DNA from: CADCTM01 sp049671305
Lineage (GTDB): Bacteria; Cyanobacteriota; Cyanobacteriia; Cyanobacteriales; Coleofasciculaceae
Direction: 5' to 3'
Assembly (NCBI GenBank): GCA_049671305.1
Contig: JBATUR010000079.1
Location: 1 to 39,954 of the forward strand
DNA length: 39,954 bases
Within the stretch, counting starts at the first letter, position 1, and every line of letters begins with the position of its first letter. The translations under genes and the position numbers were made by a program. Positions 15,128 to 22,781 of this stretch are shown here, in pieces. The notes beneath the pieces were generated by a model. That model searched no databases, was not told where the DNA came from, and was given only the letters and a program-made list of their open reading frames with translations.

Positions 15128-16969
15128 TTAAAAATTGCTGTAAGATGCGATCGCTAATTTCATCCTTTCTATCACCTCAGTTACCGGAATTGCGCCTAAA
15201 TCTGAGGAATTTCCGCCAGCAGCGCGAAGCCGTATACTAAGGCTATTGGTTTCAACTTCTTTATCTCCCACAACCGCAATTACGGGGATTTTTGCCTTTT
15301 CAGCATTACGAATTTGCTTATTCATGCGATCGCCACTCGTATCAGCTTCAGCACGAATACCAAGCGATCGCATTTTATCAGCAACTTCCTTGGCATAAGG
15401 GAACAACGTCTCATTTACCTGCACAATTCGCACCTGCACGGGCGCTAACCAGAAGGGAAAGTCTCCCACATACTCCTCTATTAAAATGCCAATCAAACGC
15501 TCCAAAGAGCCAAATGGCGCACGATGAATCATCACAGGACGCTTGCGACTACCATCTTCGGCAACATATTCCAAGTCAAATCTTTCTGGCAAATTGTAAT
15601 CTACTTGAACCGTCCCCAATTGCCATTCTCTTTCTAAAGCATCCTGGAAAATAAAATCAAGTTTGGGACCATAAAACGCCGCTTCTCCTATTCCCTCAAA
15701 GTGCTCCATTCCTAACGTTTGCACCGCCCGACGAATTGCACCTTCGGCTTTTTCCCAAGCTTCATCGGAACCAATATATTTATCATCAGCCGGGTCACGA
15801 AAACTCAATCTTGCCTTAAAATTCTTCAGTTGTAACTTGTTAAATACTGACAGAATCAAATCCACTACACTGAGGAATTCAGCATCAAGTTGTTCTGGAG
15901 TAACAAACAAGTGAGAATCATCTACCGTAAAGCCACGCACCCTGGTTAAACCACCCAATTCGCCTGATTTTTCATAACGGTAAACTGTGCCAAATTCTGC
16001 CAGACGCATTGGCAAATCTCGATAAGAACGTAGCTCATTTTTGTAAATTTGGATATGGAAAGGACAATTCATCGGCTTTAAGGCAAAACCTTGTTCTTGT
16101 GCCGCTGCGTCTTCGTCTTCTGCCATCATTGGGAACATATCTTGCTTATATTTCTGCCAATGTCCAGAAGTCTTAAATAAATCAACTCGCCCAATATGAG
16201 GTGTGACAACTTGTTGATAACCGCGTTTGATTTGTTCTTGCTTCAAGAAGTCTTCGAGTAAGCTGCGTAATACAGTACCTTTGGGCGTCCATAATGGCAA
16301 ACCGGGACCAACTTGATCACTAAAAATAAATAATCCCAGTTCTTTGCCGAGTTTACGATGGTCGCGTTTGAGGGCTTCTTCTTTGCGGCGTTTGTATTCG
16401 GCTAATTGATCTGGTGTTTCCCAAGCTGTGCCATAAATACGCTGTAGTTGTGCTTTTGTGGCATCACCGCGCCAATATGCACCGGCTACGCTTTCTAATT
16501 CAAAGGCTTTGGGATGAAGTTCGCTGGTGTTTTCTAAGTGTGGACCTGCACATAAATCCCACCATTGATCACCTAAGTGATAAATCGTAATTGGTTCTTG
16601 TAGATCTTCGAGGATTTCTAGTTTATAGGGTTCGTTGATTTTTTTGATCCGGCTTTCGGCTTCTTCGCGGCTGACTTCTTCCCGAATTACTGGCAATTTG
16701 CGGTTGATGATTTTAATCATCTCTTTTTTAATGGTCTTGAGGTCTTGTTCGGTGAAGGGTTCGGATTTATCGAAGTCGTAATAGAAACCATTCTCAATCC
16801 AGGGTCCGATCGTCACCTGTGCCTCCGGAAAGAGCTTTTGCACCGCCATTGCCATGACATGGGATGTGGTGTGGCGAATCTTTTGTAGGGATTCAGATTC
16901 ACTGGTGCGAGGGAGATAAATTTTTTCAGGTTGTGGAGATTGGGAGTTGGACATCGCCGGCTGCTGCAT
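15128..16969 (-). CDS. thrS: Threonyl-tRNA synthetase, TGS-less form
   Basis: A 613-residue class II aminoacyl-tRNA synthetase. It begins directly with the editing domain: HTTSH (H33, H37) and CAGPH (C140, H144) supply the residues that remove mischarged serine. The catalytic core has motif 2 (RYEKSGELGGLTRVRGF) and the three zinc ligands C302, H353 and H482. The C-terminal anticodon-binding domain contains RAEADTSGDRMNKQIRNAEK. The N-terminal TGS domain of the longer E. coli enzyme is absent; the first 25 residues are only a Ser/Gln/Pro-rich leader. Short ThrRS forms without TGS are known in cyanobacteria, some of which carry two paralogues. A start at the second Met (residue 6) is possible. 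Single gene, with palindromic repeats just downstream. Confidence 0.94.
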   Translation of the reverse strand: MQQPAMSNSQSPQPEKIYLPRTSESESLQKIRHTTSHVMAMAVQKLFPEAQVTIGPWIENGFYYDFDKSEPFTEQDLKTIKKEMIKIINRKLPVIREEVSREEAESRIKKINEPYKLEILEDLQEPITIYHLGDQWWDLCAGPHLENTSELHPKAFELESVAGAYWRGDATKAQLQRIYGTAWETPDQLAEYKRRKEEALKRDHRKLGKELGLFIFSDQVGPGLPLWTPKGTVLRSLLEDFLKQEQIKRGYQQVVTPHIGRVDLFKTSGHWQKYKQDMFPMMAEDEDAAAQEQGFALKPMNCPFHIQIYKNELRSYRDLPMRLAEFGTVYRYEKSGELGGLTRVRGFTVDDSHLFVTPEQLDAEFLSVVDLILSVFNKLQLKNFKARLSFRDPADDKYIGSDEAWEKAEGAIRRAVQTLGMEHFEGIGEAAFYGPKLDFIFQDALEREWQLGTVQVDYNLPERFDLEYVAEDGSRKRPVMIHRAPFGSLERLIGILIEEYVGDFPFWLAPVQVRIVQVNETLFPYAKEVADKMRSLGIRAEADTSGDRMNKQIRNAEKAKIPVIAVVGDKEVETNSLSIRLRAAGGNSSDLGAIPVTEVIERMKLAIASYSNF

Positions 16970-17142
16970 TGAGTGGTTGTTTTGTCAATTCAATTGAGCC
17001 TAAAAATTAGGCTCTGTTTCTATGATACCGGGGTTGTTTTTCTGGTTGGCGGCTTGGAAGAATGTAACAAAAGCATGATAGTTTCTTAAGAAATGTAAAT
17101 AGCGCTAATATAAGATCTATAGAAACGGTTTGTTTAAAATTC

Positions 17143-17475
17143 ATGCCTCAACCTCAGCCCTCGGAACAGGAACTATTAAAGACGGTATTGCAACCGCTGT
17201 TAGAGGATTTCCATTATTGGTTTTCGCGATCGCGCTCTTTATTAGAAATTGAAGATATTACCTTTTTGAGCAAGGAGCAACAATCAGAATTATTAGAGCG
17301 AGTCAAGCACGCCCAGCAAGAGGTAACAACAGCTCAAATGCTGTTTCGAGCAACCGATAGTCAAGTAGGCATTGAAACAGCGACGCTGGTGCCTTGGCAT
17401 AAGTTGGTTGGTGAATGCTGGCAAGTAGGAATGCGGTGGCGCTCAATGGGGACGACGAATGAACAGAGTGAGTAG
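17143..17475 (+). CDS. DUF2605 family protein
   Basis: A 110-residue soluble, largely helical protein matching the cyanobacterial DUF2605 family: LLKTVLQPLLEDFHYWFSRS, ETEDITFLS-like IEDITFLSKEQQ and LVPWHKLVGECWQVGMRW. No enzyme motif is visible. It is followed 135 bases later by a DUF2973 gene in the same direction; these two families are often neighbours in cyanobacteria, which suggests a shared but unknown role. ATG start; no strong Shine-Dalgarno. Confidence 0.8.
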   Translation: MPQPQPSEQELLKTVLQPLLEDFHYWFSRSRSLLEIEDITFLSKEQQSELLERVKHAQQEVTTAQMLFRATDSQVGIETATLVPWHKLVGECWQVGMRWRSMGTTNEQSE

Positions 17476-17610
17476 CTGATTATTCTCTAGATTGAGGAAC
17501 AATCGGTTTATTGAATGGTAAGCTAACTATTAATAAAAAACCGTTTTTCATCCCAATTTAGACAACTAATTTTCATACAGCAAAACTATATAATTTGGAG
17601 GATGATGCTA

Positions 17611-17922
17611 ATGTTACACCTAGTTTATCTCGTTGCTTTTACGGTCATTGCTTTTTTGGCGATCGGCAATTTGCTACGCAGTTTATTCACCGTGAGTATG
17701 GACTCTCAACGCCGTTACACACCAACAGACTGGAGCCGTCAAACCTCATCTAATCCTTACAATACGGTGCCACATCCAGAGTTGTTAGACGAATTTGGGA
17801 ACCCTATTAACGAACCTTTGTTAGTAATGCGCTCAATGACTGTTGAAGATGCCCGTGAGCAGTTAGATGCTTTGTTTAATTCTTCTCCTGGCAAAAGAAG
17901 CGACGCCACAGAGGAACTCTAA
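17611..17922 (+). CDS. DUF2973 family membrane-anchored protein
   Basis: A 103-residue protein with one N-terminal membrane helix (MLHLVYLVAFTVIAFLAIG) and a soluble tail containing HPELLDEFGNPI, EPLLVMRSMTVEDAREQL and a Ser/Lys-rich end. This is the DUF2973 pattern. The start was chosen at 17611 because GGAGG at 17597-17601 is nine bases upstream of it; the earlier ATGs at 17602 and 17605 touch the Shine-Dalgarno. It probably forms a unit with the DUF2605 gene upstream. Confidence 0.78.
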   Translation: MLHLVYLVAFTVIAFLAIGNLLRSLFTVSMDSQRRYTPTDWSRQTSSNPYNTVPHPELLDEFGNPINEPLLVMRSMTVEDAREQLDALFNSSPGKRSDATEEL

Positions 17923-18003
17923 ACAGGCTTGGTTAGAATCTAAAAGTGAAGGAGACTCAAAATCTTGAGATAAGTTAGAAATAATCTGATGAGTCTCCAC
18001 TAC

Positions 18004-18369
18004 TCACCTGCGATCGCGATTACGAACTTCATGACGAATACTCCAAGTAAGGTTGTGGAGATTTTCCCAAATTGCTTTAATTACCAGTAAAGCAAAAATT
18101 AAACAAGCAACACTAAGAGCCACTGCTTTAGTTATGGCTTCTGGTGCTTTAGCCAAGAAAAAAATTAAACCAACTGCGCCGCCAACTGGTGCTGCAATAA
18201 TAGCAGCCTTAACTGCTTCAATTAGGATCATACCAAAGGCAATTATAATTGATTGGCATCCAGCCCACAAAATGCCCAAAGCTGTACTTAGTTGGTGGTG
18301 ATAATTGAAAAGCAGCCAACCACAAAAAGCGAGCGCAAAAAAAATCAGAGAAACATTAACAATCCACAT
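18004..18369 (-). CDS. Small integral membrane protein of unknown function
   Basis: A 121-residue protein with about four hydrophobic segments: residues 4-22 (VSLIFFALAFCGWLLF), 32-52, 58-75 (Gly/Ala-rich, APVGGAVGLIFFLA) and 80-100. It ends in a basic tail (RHEVRNRDRR) that should lie in the cytoplasm. I do not recognise a family. It converges on the DUF2973 gene and is divergent from the antiporter gene, with a 310-base gap. Confidence 0.62.
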   Translation of the reverse strand: MWIVNVSLIFFALAFCGWLLFNYHHQLSTALGILWAGCQSIIIAFGMILIEAVKAAIIAAPVGGAVGLIFFLAKAPEAITKAVALSVACLIFALLVIKAIWENLHNLTWSIRHEVRNRDRR

Positions 18370-18679
18370 AATACCCTGTAAGACATTGCTGACAACCTAA
18401 CAGTAGTTGCCTCAATTCTCTATGAGCAGCAACACATTATTTAATATATGAGTGTGTAATAGTTAATTGGCAATTAGCAATTGGAAGAAGATTAAATATA
18501 CTTCATTAGTTAAATGAGAATTGCTCAGGTGAGCTAATCAGATATTTCTCAACTAAATTAGAGAGTTAAGCACTAAATGATCCATCTTTAGGATTTCTAA
18601 TATCTAGCTGTAAGCAGATTTGTTCCCAGTCTAAAAGCAGATAACTTTAAGAAGATAATCCGGCTTCTATGGATGTTTT
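18370..18679. other. Gene-free divergent region upstream of the antiporter
   Basis: A/T-rich spacer between the divergent membrane protein gene and the antiporter gene. It must hold both promoters, but I see no convincing paired -35/-10 elements. A short repeat AATTGGCAATTAGCAATTGG lies around 18464-18483. Confidence 0.35.
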
Positions 18680-19948
18680 ATGGACCCCTATATTCTTTAC
18701 CTTCTAGTAATTGGCTTGCTGTTACTCGTAATCACCCTAGGTTCTGGCTGGATATCTCGTTTACCACTTTCCTATGCTCTAATTTACCTATTTGTTGGTA
18801 TCCTTTTGGGACCTTATGGTTTTAAGTTAATTGAGATACGACCAGATACCAACTTTCTGGTCAGATTAACAGAATTTGTTGTCATTGTTTCTGTATTTGG
18901 CTGTGGATTGAAAATGAATCGCCCACTCAAATTTTGGGCATGGAATACCACAGCTAGATTAATTGGATTTTTAATGCCCATTTCCATTATTGCTATTGCG
19001 GTTGCCAGCCATTTCTTACTAGGTTTTAGTTGGGCAGGTGCAATATTATTAGGAGCAATTCTTGCACCAACTGATCCAGTTTTAGCCTCAGATGTCCAAC
19101 TTTCCCAAGTTGAAGATAAAGATGAAATGCGCTTTGGTCTGACTTCTGAAGGCGGTTTAAATGATGCGTTGGCTTTCCCCTTTGTTTATTTAGGACTGTA
19201 CTGGCTCAAAGATAGTAATTTAGATAATTGGTTTAAACAATGGGTAGCAATTGATTTGCTTTGGGCAATTACATCAGCCATTATTATGGGCTATTTGGTA
19301 GCAAAAGCCATTGTTTGGATAGAAAAGCGAATACAAACCGTCCGACCAATAGACGATGTAGTTGAAGATTTTGTTGCTATCAGTACAATTTTGCTGACCT
19401 ACTCGCTTACAGAAGTAATTAATGGTTATGGTTTTTTAGCTGTTTTTGTAGCGGGTTATTTTGTCCAAGCCAGTTATTTTACTGAGCAAGACAAGCGTCA
19501 TGCCCAACTAGAATTTACCGAACAAATTGAAAAATTACTAGAAGTTGGCACAATTTTAATCTTGGGTTCTCTGTTGCTCATGGCTCCCATGATTAAGTAT
19601 AGTGGACAAGGGATTTTAATCGCGGCTTTAGTAATATTTGTAATACGACCGCTAGGGGTTTGGCTGAGTATGTTGGGTAGTCGTGTACCTGTACAAACTA
19701 ATTTAATTTTTGGCTGGTTTGGTATTCGTGGTATTGGTTCCCTTTACTATCTAAGTTATGCCTTAACTAAAGGTTTAAAAGGAGAGCTTGGCGAGCAAAT
19801 TGCCTGGATTACTTACATGACAGTTGTGATTTCTGTAGTATTGCATGGAATTACATCAACACCTGTTATGAATTGGTATGAGCGTCATATTAAAAACACA
19901 AATAAAGACATAACTCCAGAAGCGCGTCTTGAGGACGAACTTGATTAG
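18680..19948 (+). CDS. Na+/H+ antiporter, CPA1 (NhaP-like) family
   Basis: A 422-residue polytopic membrane protein with about 12 hydrophobic segments. Diagnostic CPA1 segments are LSYALIYLFVGILLGPYG near the N-terminus, the unwound-helix motif APTDPVLASDVQL (about 129-141), the ion-binding GGLNDALAFPF (about 159-169) and FGWFGIRGIGSLYYL near 350. The family exchanges Na+ (sometimes K+) for H+ across the membrane and serves salt and pH balance. No long C-terminal cytoplasmic domain is present: only about 25 residues follow the last helix. ATG start with no strong Shine-Dalgarno. It converges on aroK, with 25 bases between stops. Confidence 0.9.
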   Translation: MDPYILYLLVIGLLLLVITLGSGWISRLPLSYALIYLFVGILLGPYGFKLIEIRPDTNFLVRLTEFVVIVSVFGCGLKMNRPLKFWAWNTTARLIGFLMPISIIAIAVASHFLLGFSWAGAILLGAILAPTDPVLASDVQLSQVEDKDEMRFGLTSEGGLNDALAFPFVYLGLYWLKDSNLDNWFKQWVAIDLLWAITSAIIMGYLVAKAIVWIEKRIQTVRPIDDVVEDFVAISTILLTYSLTEVINGYGFLAVFVAGYFVQASYFTEQDKRHAQLEFTEQIEKLLEVGTILILGSLLLMAPMIKYSGQGILIAALVIFVIRPLGVWLSMLGSRVPVQTNLIFGWFGIRGIGSLYYLSYALTKGLKGELGEQIAWITYMTVVISVVLHGITSTPVMNWYERHIKNTNKDITPEARLEDELD

Positions 19949-19973
19949 TTAATAACTTTATTGGTGCAAACTC

Positions 19974-20537
19974 CTAATTATTTTGAGGGGAAGGAGCAAC
20001 TTTTGCTGATTTCAGGACTGTGGGAATTTCGGCAATGATACGCGCCACAACTTCTTCTGATGTCTGAGTGGCAGTTATGGGGATACAGAGGTCGGCTTCG
20101 GCGTAAAGCTGGCGACGCCCATCTAGTAAGGTTTGTAGTGCTTGTGCGGGTTCTGGAGTTTGCAAAAGCGGGCGTGTTTGGTCATTTTGCAGACGTTCAA
20201 TTAACACAGAAACTGGTGCATCTAGCCAAATCACTAAGCCATGATGCAAGTAACTCCAATTGAGTTGCCTGAGCACAATTCCACCACCTGTGGCAACCGT
20301 GAGGTTGGTATAAGCCGATACTTCTGAGAGGACTTGCGCTTCTAGCTGCCGGAAAGCTTCCTCCCCGTCACTGCTAAAAATTTCGTTAATTGTTTTACCT
20401 GCCAATTGCTCAATTACGGCGTCTGTATCCAAAAAACCATAGCCGAGTTGACGCGCTAGTTGTTGTCCTACCGTGGTTTTTCCCGCCCCCATCATGCCGA
20501 TCAGAAAAATATTAATTCCTTTGAGCAAGTCCTTCAC
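19974..20537 (-). CDS. aroK: Shikimate kinase
   Basis: A 187-residue P-loop kinase that phosphorylates shikimate at O3 in aromatic amino acid synthesis. Walker A is GMMGAGKTT (residues 14-22). Shikimate contacts are in LDTDAVIE, GEEAFRQLE and ATGGGIVLR, and the lid arginine in DQTRPLL. Length is normal apart from a short C-terminal extension. A cyanobacterial single gene not linked to other aro genes. ATG start at 20535-20537. Confidence 0.94.
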   Translation of the reverse strand: MKDLLKGINIFLIGMMGAGKTTVGQQLARQLGYGFLDTDAVIEQLAGKTINEIFSSDGEEAFRQLEAQVLSEVSAYTNLTVATGGGIVLRQLNWSYLHHGLVIWLDAPVSVLIERLQNDQTRPLLQTPEPAQALQTLLDGRRQLYAEADLCIPITATQTSEEVVARIIAEIPTVLKSAKVAPSPQNN

Positions 20538-21001
20538 TTTCTACTCCTGTTGTCGTGCCACTATTGATAGCACATCCTATCCTGCTGCGGCGGTGTTGGC
20601 TCGGAAACTGGCAAACTCTCTGGGATTTGAGCTTTTGAGGTCTTATTGACTGAACTTGCTTTGTTTCAATTGTCATATAGCGGCATCAAGTCAGAATGCC
20701 CGGAAAATTGGGCTTAAATCTAAAAAAATGCTGATTAAAGACAATTGATTTGCACAAAGGTGTTATCGCTTGGAAAATTTTCCACTACTCTATGTTAGAC
20801 TTCAAAAAGCTTCATCGAAACTTCATGTAATCTTTACATAATTTTCAGAGTAGTAGGTGATAACTCTATAGATGAGATGAAGTGACTGACTATCGTATTC
20901 TCAGAGCATCTGCTAAGAATGCGGCTGGTTTTCACCTTAAACTCCCTGAAAACGTTCAAAAATATAGTTTAAGACTACCGTCAATTAGGGTAATAAGGAA
21001 A
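20538..21001. other. Gene-free stretch between aroK and the small plus-strand gene
   Basis: About 460 bases without a supported gene. The frame of the downstream gene is open back to a GTG at 20882, but that extension lacks a Shine-Dalgarno and reads poorly. No terminator or regulatory motif is recognised. Confidence 0.35.
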
Positions 21002-21196
21002 ATGATCCTGATTCGTAATCTTGTTCAACAAGCACTATCTACCGGCTATTTGACCATAGAAGCTGAAGAGCAACTAAGGCAAATGCTTTCTACCAAGTAC
21101 GACCTCGAAGACCTCAAGGCTTTTATGACCTTACAGCAAGCTGCCATGATTGGCGAAGTCAAGCAACAGTCACGCGATCTGCTGCGTTCCTCATAA
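21002..21196 (+). CDS. Small helical protein of unknown function (64 aa)
   Basis: A 64-residue protein beginning MILIRNLVQQALSTGYLT, followed by an acidic helix (EAEEQLRQML) and LEDLKAFMTLQQAAMIG. It looks like a compact all-helical domain and resembles small conserved cyanobacterial proteins, but I cannot name the family. The ATG at 21002 is preferred because AAGGAAA lies just before it; a GTG at 20882 would give 104 residues. It converges on the LapA-like gene, with 36 bases between stops. Confidence 0.55.
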   Translation: MILIRNLVQQALSTGYLTIEAEEQLRQMLSTKYDLEDLKAFMTLQQAAMIGEVKQQSRDLLRSS

Positions 21197-21232
21197 TCAT
21201 TTTGACAAATAGCATTTTGGCAGGGGCGACAT

Positions 21233-21907
21233 TCAGCGCCGCGCCTTGGTATTATCACTTGGCTGCTCAAAATCATCGTCATCCTCAAATCCCCAGTCTT
21301 CATCATCATTAGATTGAGCAGGCTGATTGGGCGGTCTAATTACTCGATAATTGGCATCATAAATAGCATCAGCCTTACCAACGCCATCCTGCTTTTTTGA
21401 TTGTTCTCGGTAGCTGAAAGAATAGACGCTATATGGTGTGTTGGTTGGTGGTGGTTGCGTCTCATTGTCGGTGCTCTTGCCTTGAACAGTCTGCTCAGGT
21501 TGGGGATCAGAAGTATCACCCACTCTAGGCTCAAAATCCCAATTTTTAGTATTAGCTTCCTCCCAGTCAGAAGCGGAACTAGTTCTTGGTGGTGGCGGTG
21601 GAGTGTAACTTTGTTGCGAGGATAGAGGTTCTTCGTAATCACGCCGAAAAGAAGCAGTTTGGCGAGGCGCTTCTGGTGGTTCTTGCGATCGCGGCGTTGA
21701 GGAACCAACCAGCAGAAAGAGGAATTGTAAAACAAAACTGGTCAGGAAGCCAGAAGCGATCGCAATTGCGATCCAACCTGCCAGCGGCAATGCAGGCGTT
21801 GGCATTCCCAAAAACACCAGCGAAATGACTGGCGATAAATTAGACAAGGCAAATAACGCCAGCCCACCCACAAAAATCAAGAGTAAAACAATCCGAATTA
21901 GAGGCAT
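21233..21907 (-). CDS. LapA-like (DUF1049-type) membrane protein with disordered tail
   Basis: A 224-residue protein with two N-terminal membrane helices (about residues 5-26 and 40-67) arranged as in LapA/DUF1049 proteins (ALSNLSPVISLVFLG between them). A long, Pro/Ser/Asp-rich tail of about 150 residues follows, predicted to be disordered and very acidic near the end (DDEDWGFEDDDDFEQ). No enzymatic motif. It is 113 bases downstream of ubiX on the same strand and could be cotranscribed with it. The family link rests on the two-helix hairpin only. Confidence 0.6.
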   Translation of the reverse strand: MPLIRIVLLLIFVGGLALFALSNLSPVISLVFLGMPTPALPLAGWIAIAIASGFLTSFVLQFLFLLVGSSTPRSQEPPEAPRQTASFRRDYEEPLSSQQSYTPPPPPRTSSASDWEEANTKNWDFEPRVGDTSDPQPEQTVQGKSTDNETQPPPTNTPYSVYSFSYREQSKKQDGVGKADAIYDANYRVIRPPNQPAQSNDDEDWGFEDDDDFEQPSDNTKARR

Positions 21908-22020
21908 TTCAATCGCGCTTTCAGTTATTCCTCTGAGTTAAAAATACTATTTGGCAGTGCTAACTCTAGGTTACTCCTTACTTGTCCACTTAACACACTT
22001 TATGCTCAATTCTCACTTTT

Positions 22021-22629
22021 TTAATGTCCTTCCCAGCGATTAATCGGAATGCAATCAATATTAAGCTGGTCTAAAACACGAGCAACCACAAAATCCACCA
22101 AATCCTCAATCGTTTGTGGATTATGATACCAAGCCGGGATCGCGGGTACAATTCTTGCTCCAGCTTCTGCTAACGCCGTCAAATTACGCAGATGAATCAA
22201 ACTAAACGGCGTCTCGCGAGGCACAATTACCAGCTTACGCCCTTCCTTAAGCTGAACATCAGCAGCACGTTCCAACAAATCTGAACTTAAACCCGCCGCA
22301 ATTTTTGCCACCGTACTCATACTACAAGGCATAATCACCATACCCAGAGTCCGAAACGAGCCACTAGCAACAGTTGCACCCACATCTCCCCAGCGATGGC
22401 AAATCAGCTTGCCCCCCGTGGGTACGCCTGCTTGTTCGCGCCAAAATAGTTCTTGTTGGTCAGGTTCAATAGGCATCCGCACCTCTTGTTCTGCCTGCCA
22501 AACCATGTAGGTTGACTTTGATGCCACAAGTTCAATAGCATAATCAGCTAAAAGTAAAAATTTTAGCGCCCGAACTGCATAAATTAAGCCGGAAGCGCCA
22601 GTAATACCCAAAATTAAAGGTGTTGTCAT
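22021..22629 (-). CDS. ubiX: UbiX-type flavin prenyltransferase
   Basis: A 202-residue flavoprotein that prenylates FMN to make the cofactor for UbiD-type decarboxylases. Landmarks: GITGASGLIYAVR near the N-terminus (FMN phosphate site), GSFRTLGMVIMPCSMSTVAKIA in the middle, VPRETPFSLIHLRN and the C-terminal AWYHNPQTIEDLVDFVV. Length is normal. In cyanobacteria the pathway serves plastoquinone synthesis together with UbiD, which is not in this window. It lies 152 bases downstream of zam on the same strand, the gap being A/T-rich and repetitive. Confidence 0.93.
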   Translation of the reverse strand: MTTPLILGITGASGLIYAVRALKFLLLADYAIELVASKSTYMVWQAEQEVRMPIEPDQQELFWREQAGVPTGGKLICHRWGDVGATVASGSFRTLGMVIMPCSMSTVAKIAAGLSSDLLERAADVQLKEGRKLVIVPRETPFSLIHLRNLTALAEAGARIVPAIPAWYHNPQTIEDLVDFVVARVLDQLNIDCIPINRWEGH

Positions 22630-22639
22630 TAGTTTTGTC

Positions 22640-22781
22640 TAGATTAGTGGTTAATAGTCAATGAACAGTTTTAAAAACTAATGACTTAATAGTTGATGCC
22701 GTTTTTTAGGGATTAGTAGTTATTAGTTAATAGTCCGAGGAAGTGATATAACTAATTACTAATAACTACCAAACTCATAAC
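22640..22781. repeat. A/T-rich low-complexity spacer with inverted repeat
   Basis: The gap between zam and ubiX is built of TTAGTTAATAGT-like words. GTAGTTATTAGT (about 22717-22728) has its exact reverse complement ACTAATAACTAC (about 22758-22769). This resembles the short simple-sequence spacers common between cyanobacterial genes. It has no clear terminator form. Confidence 0.5.
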
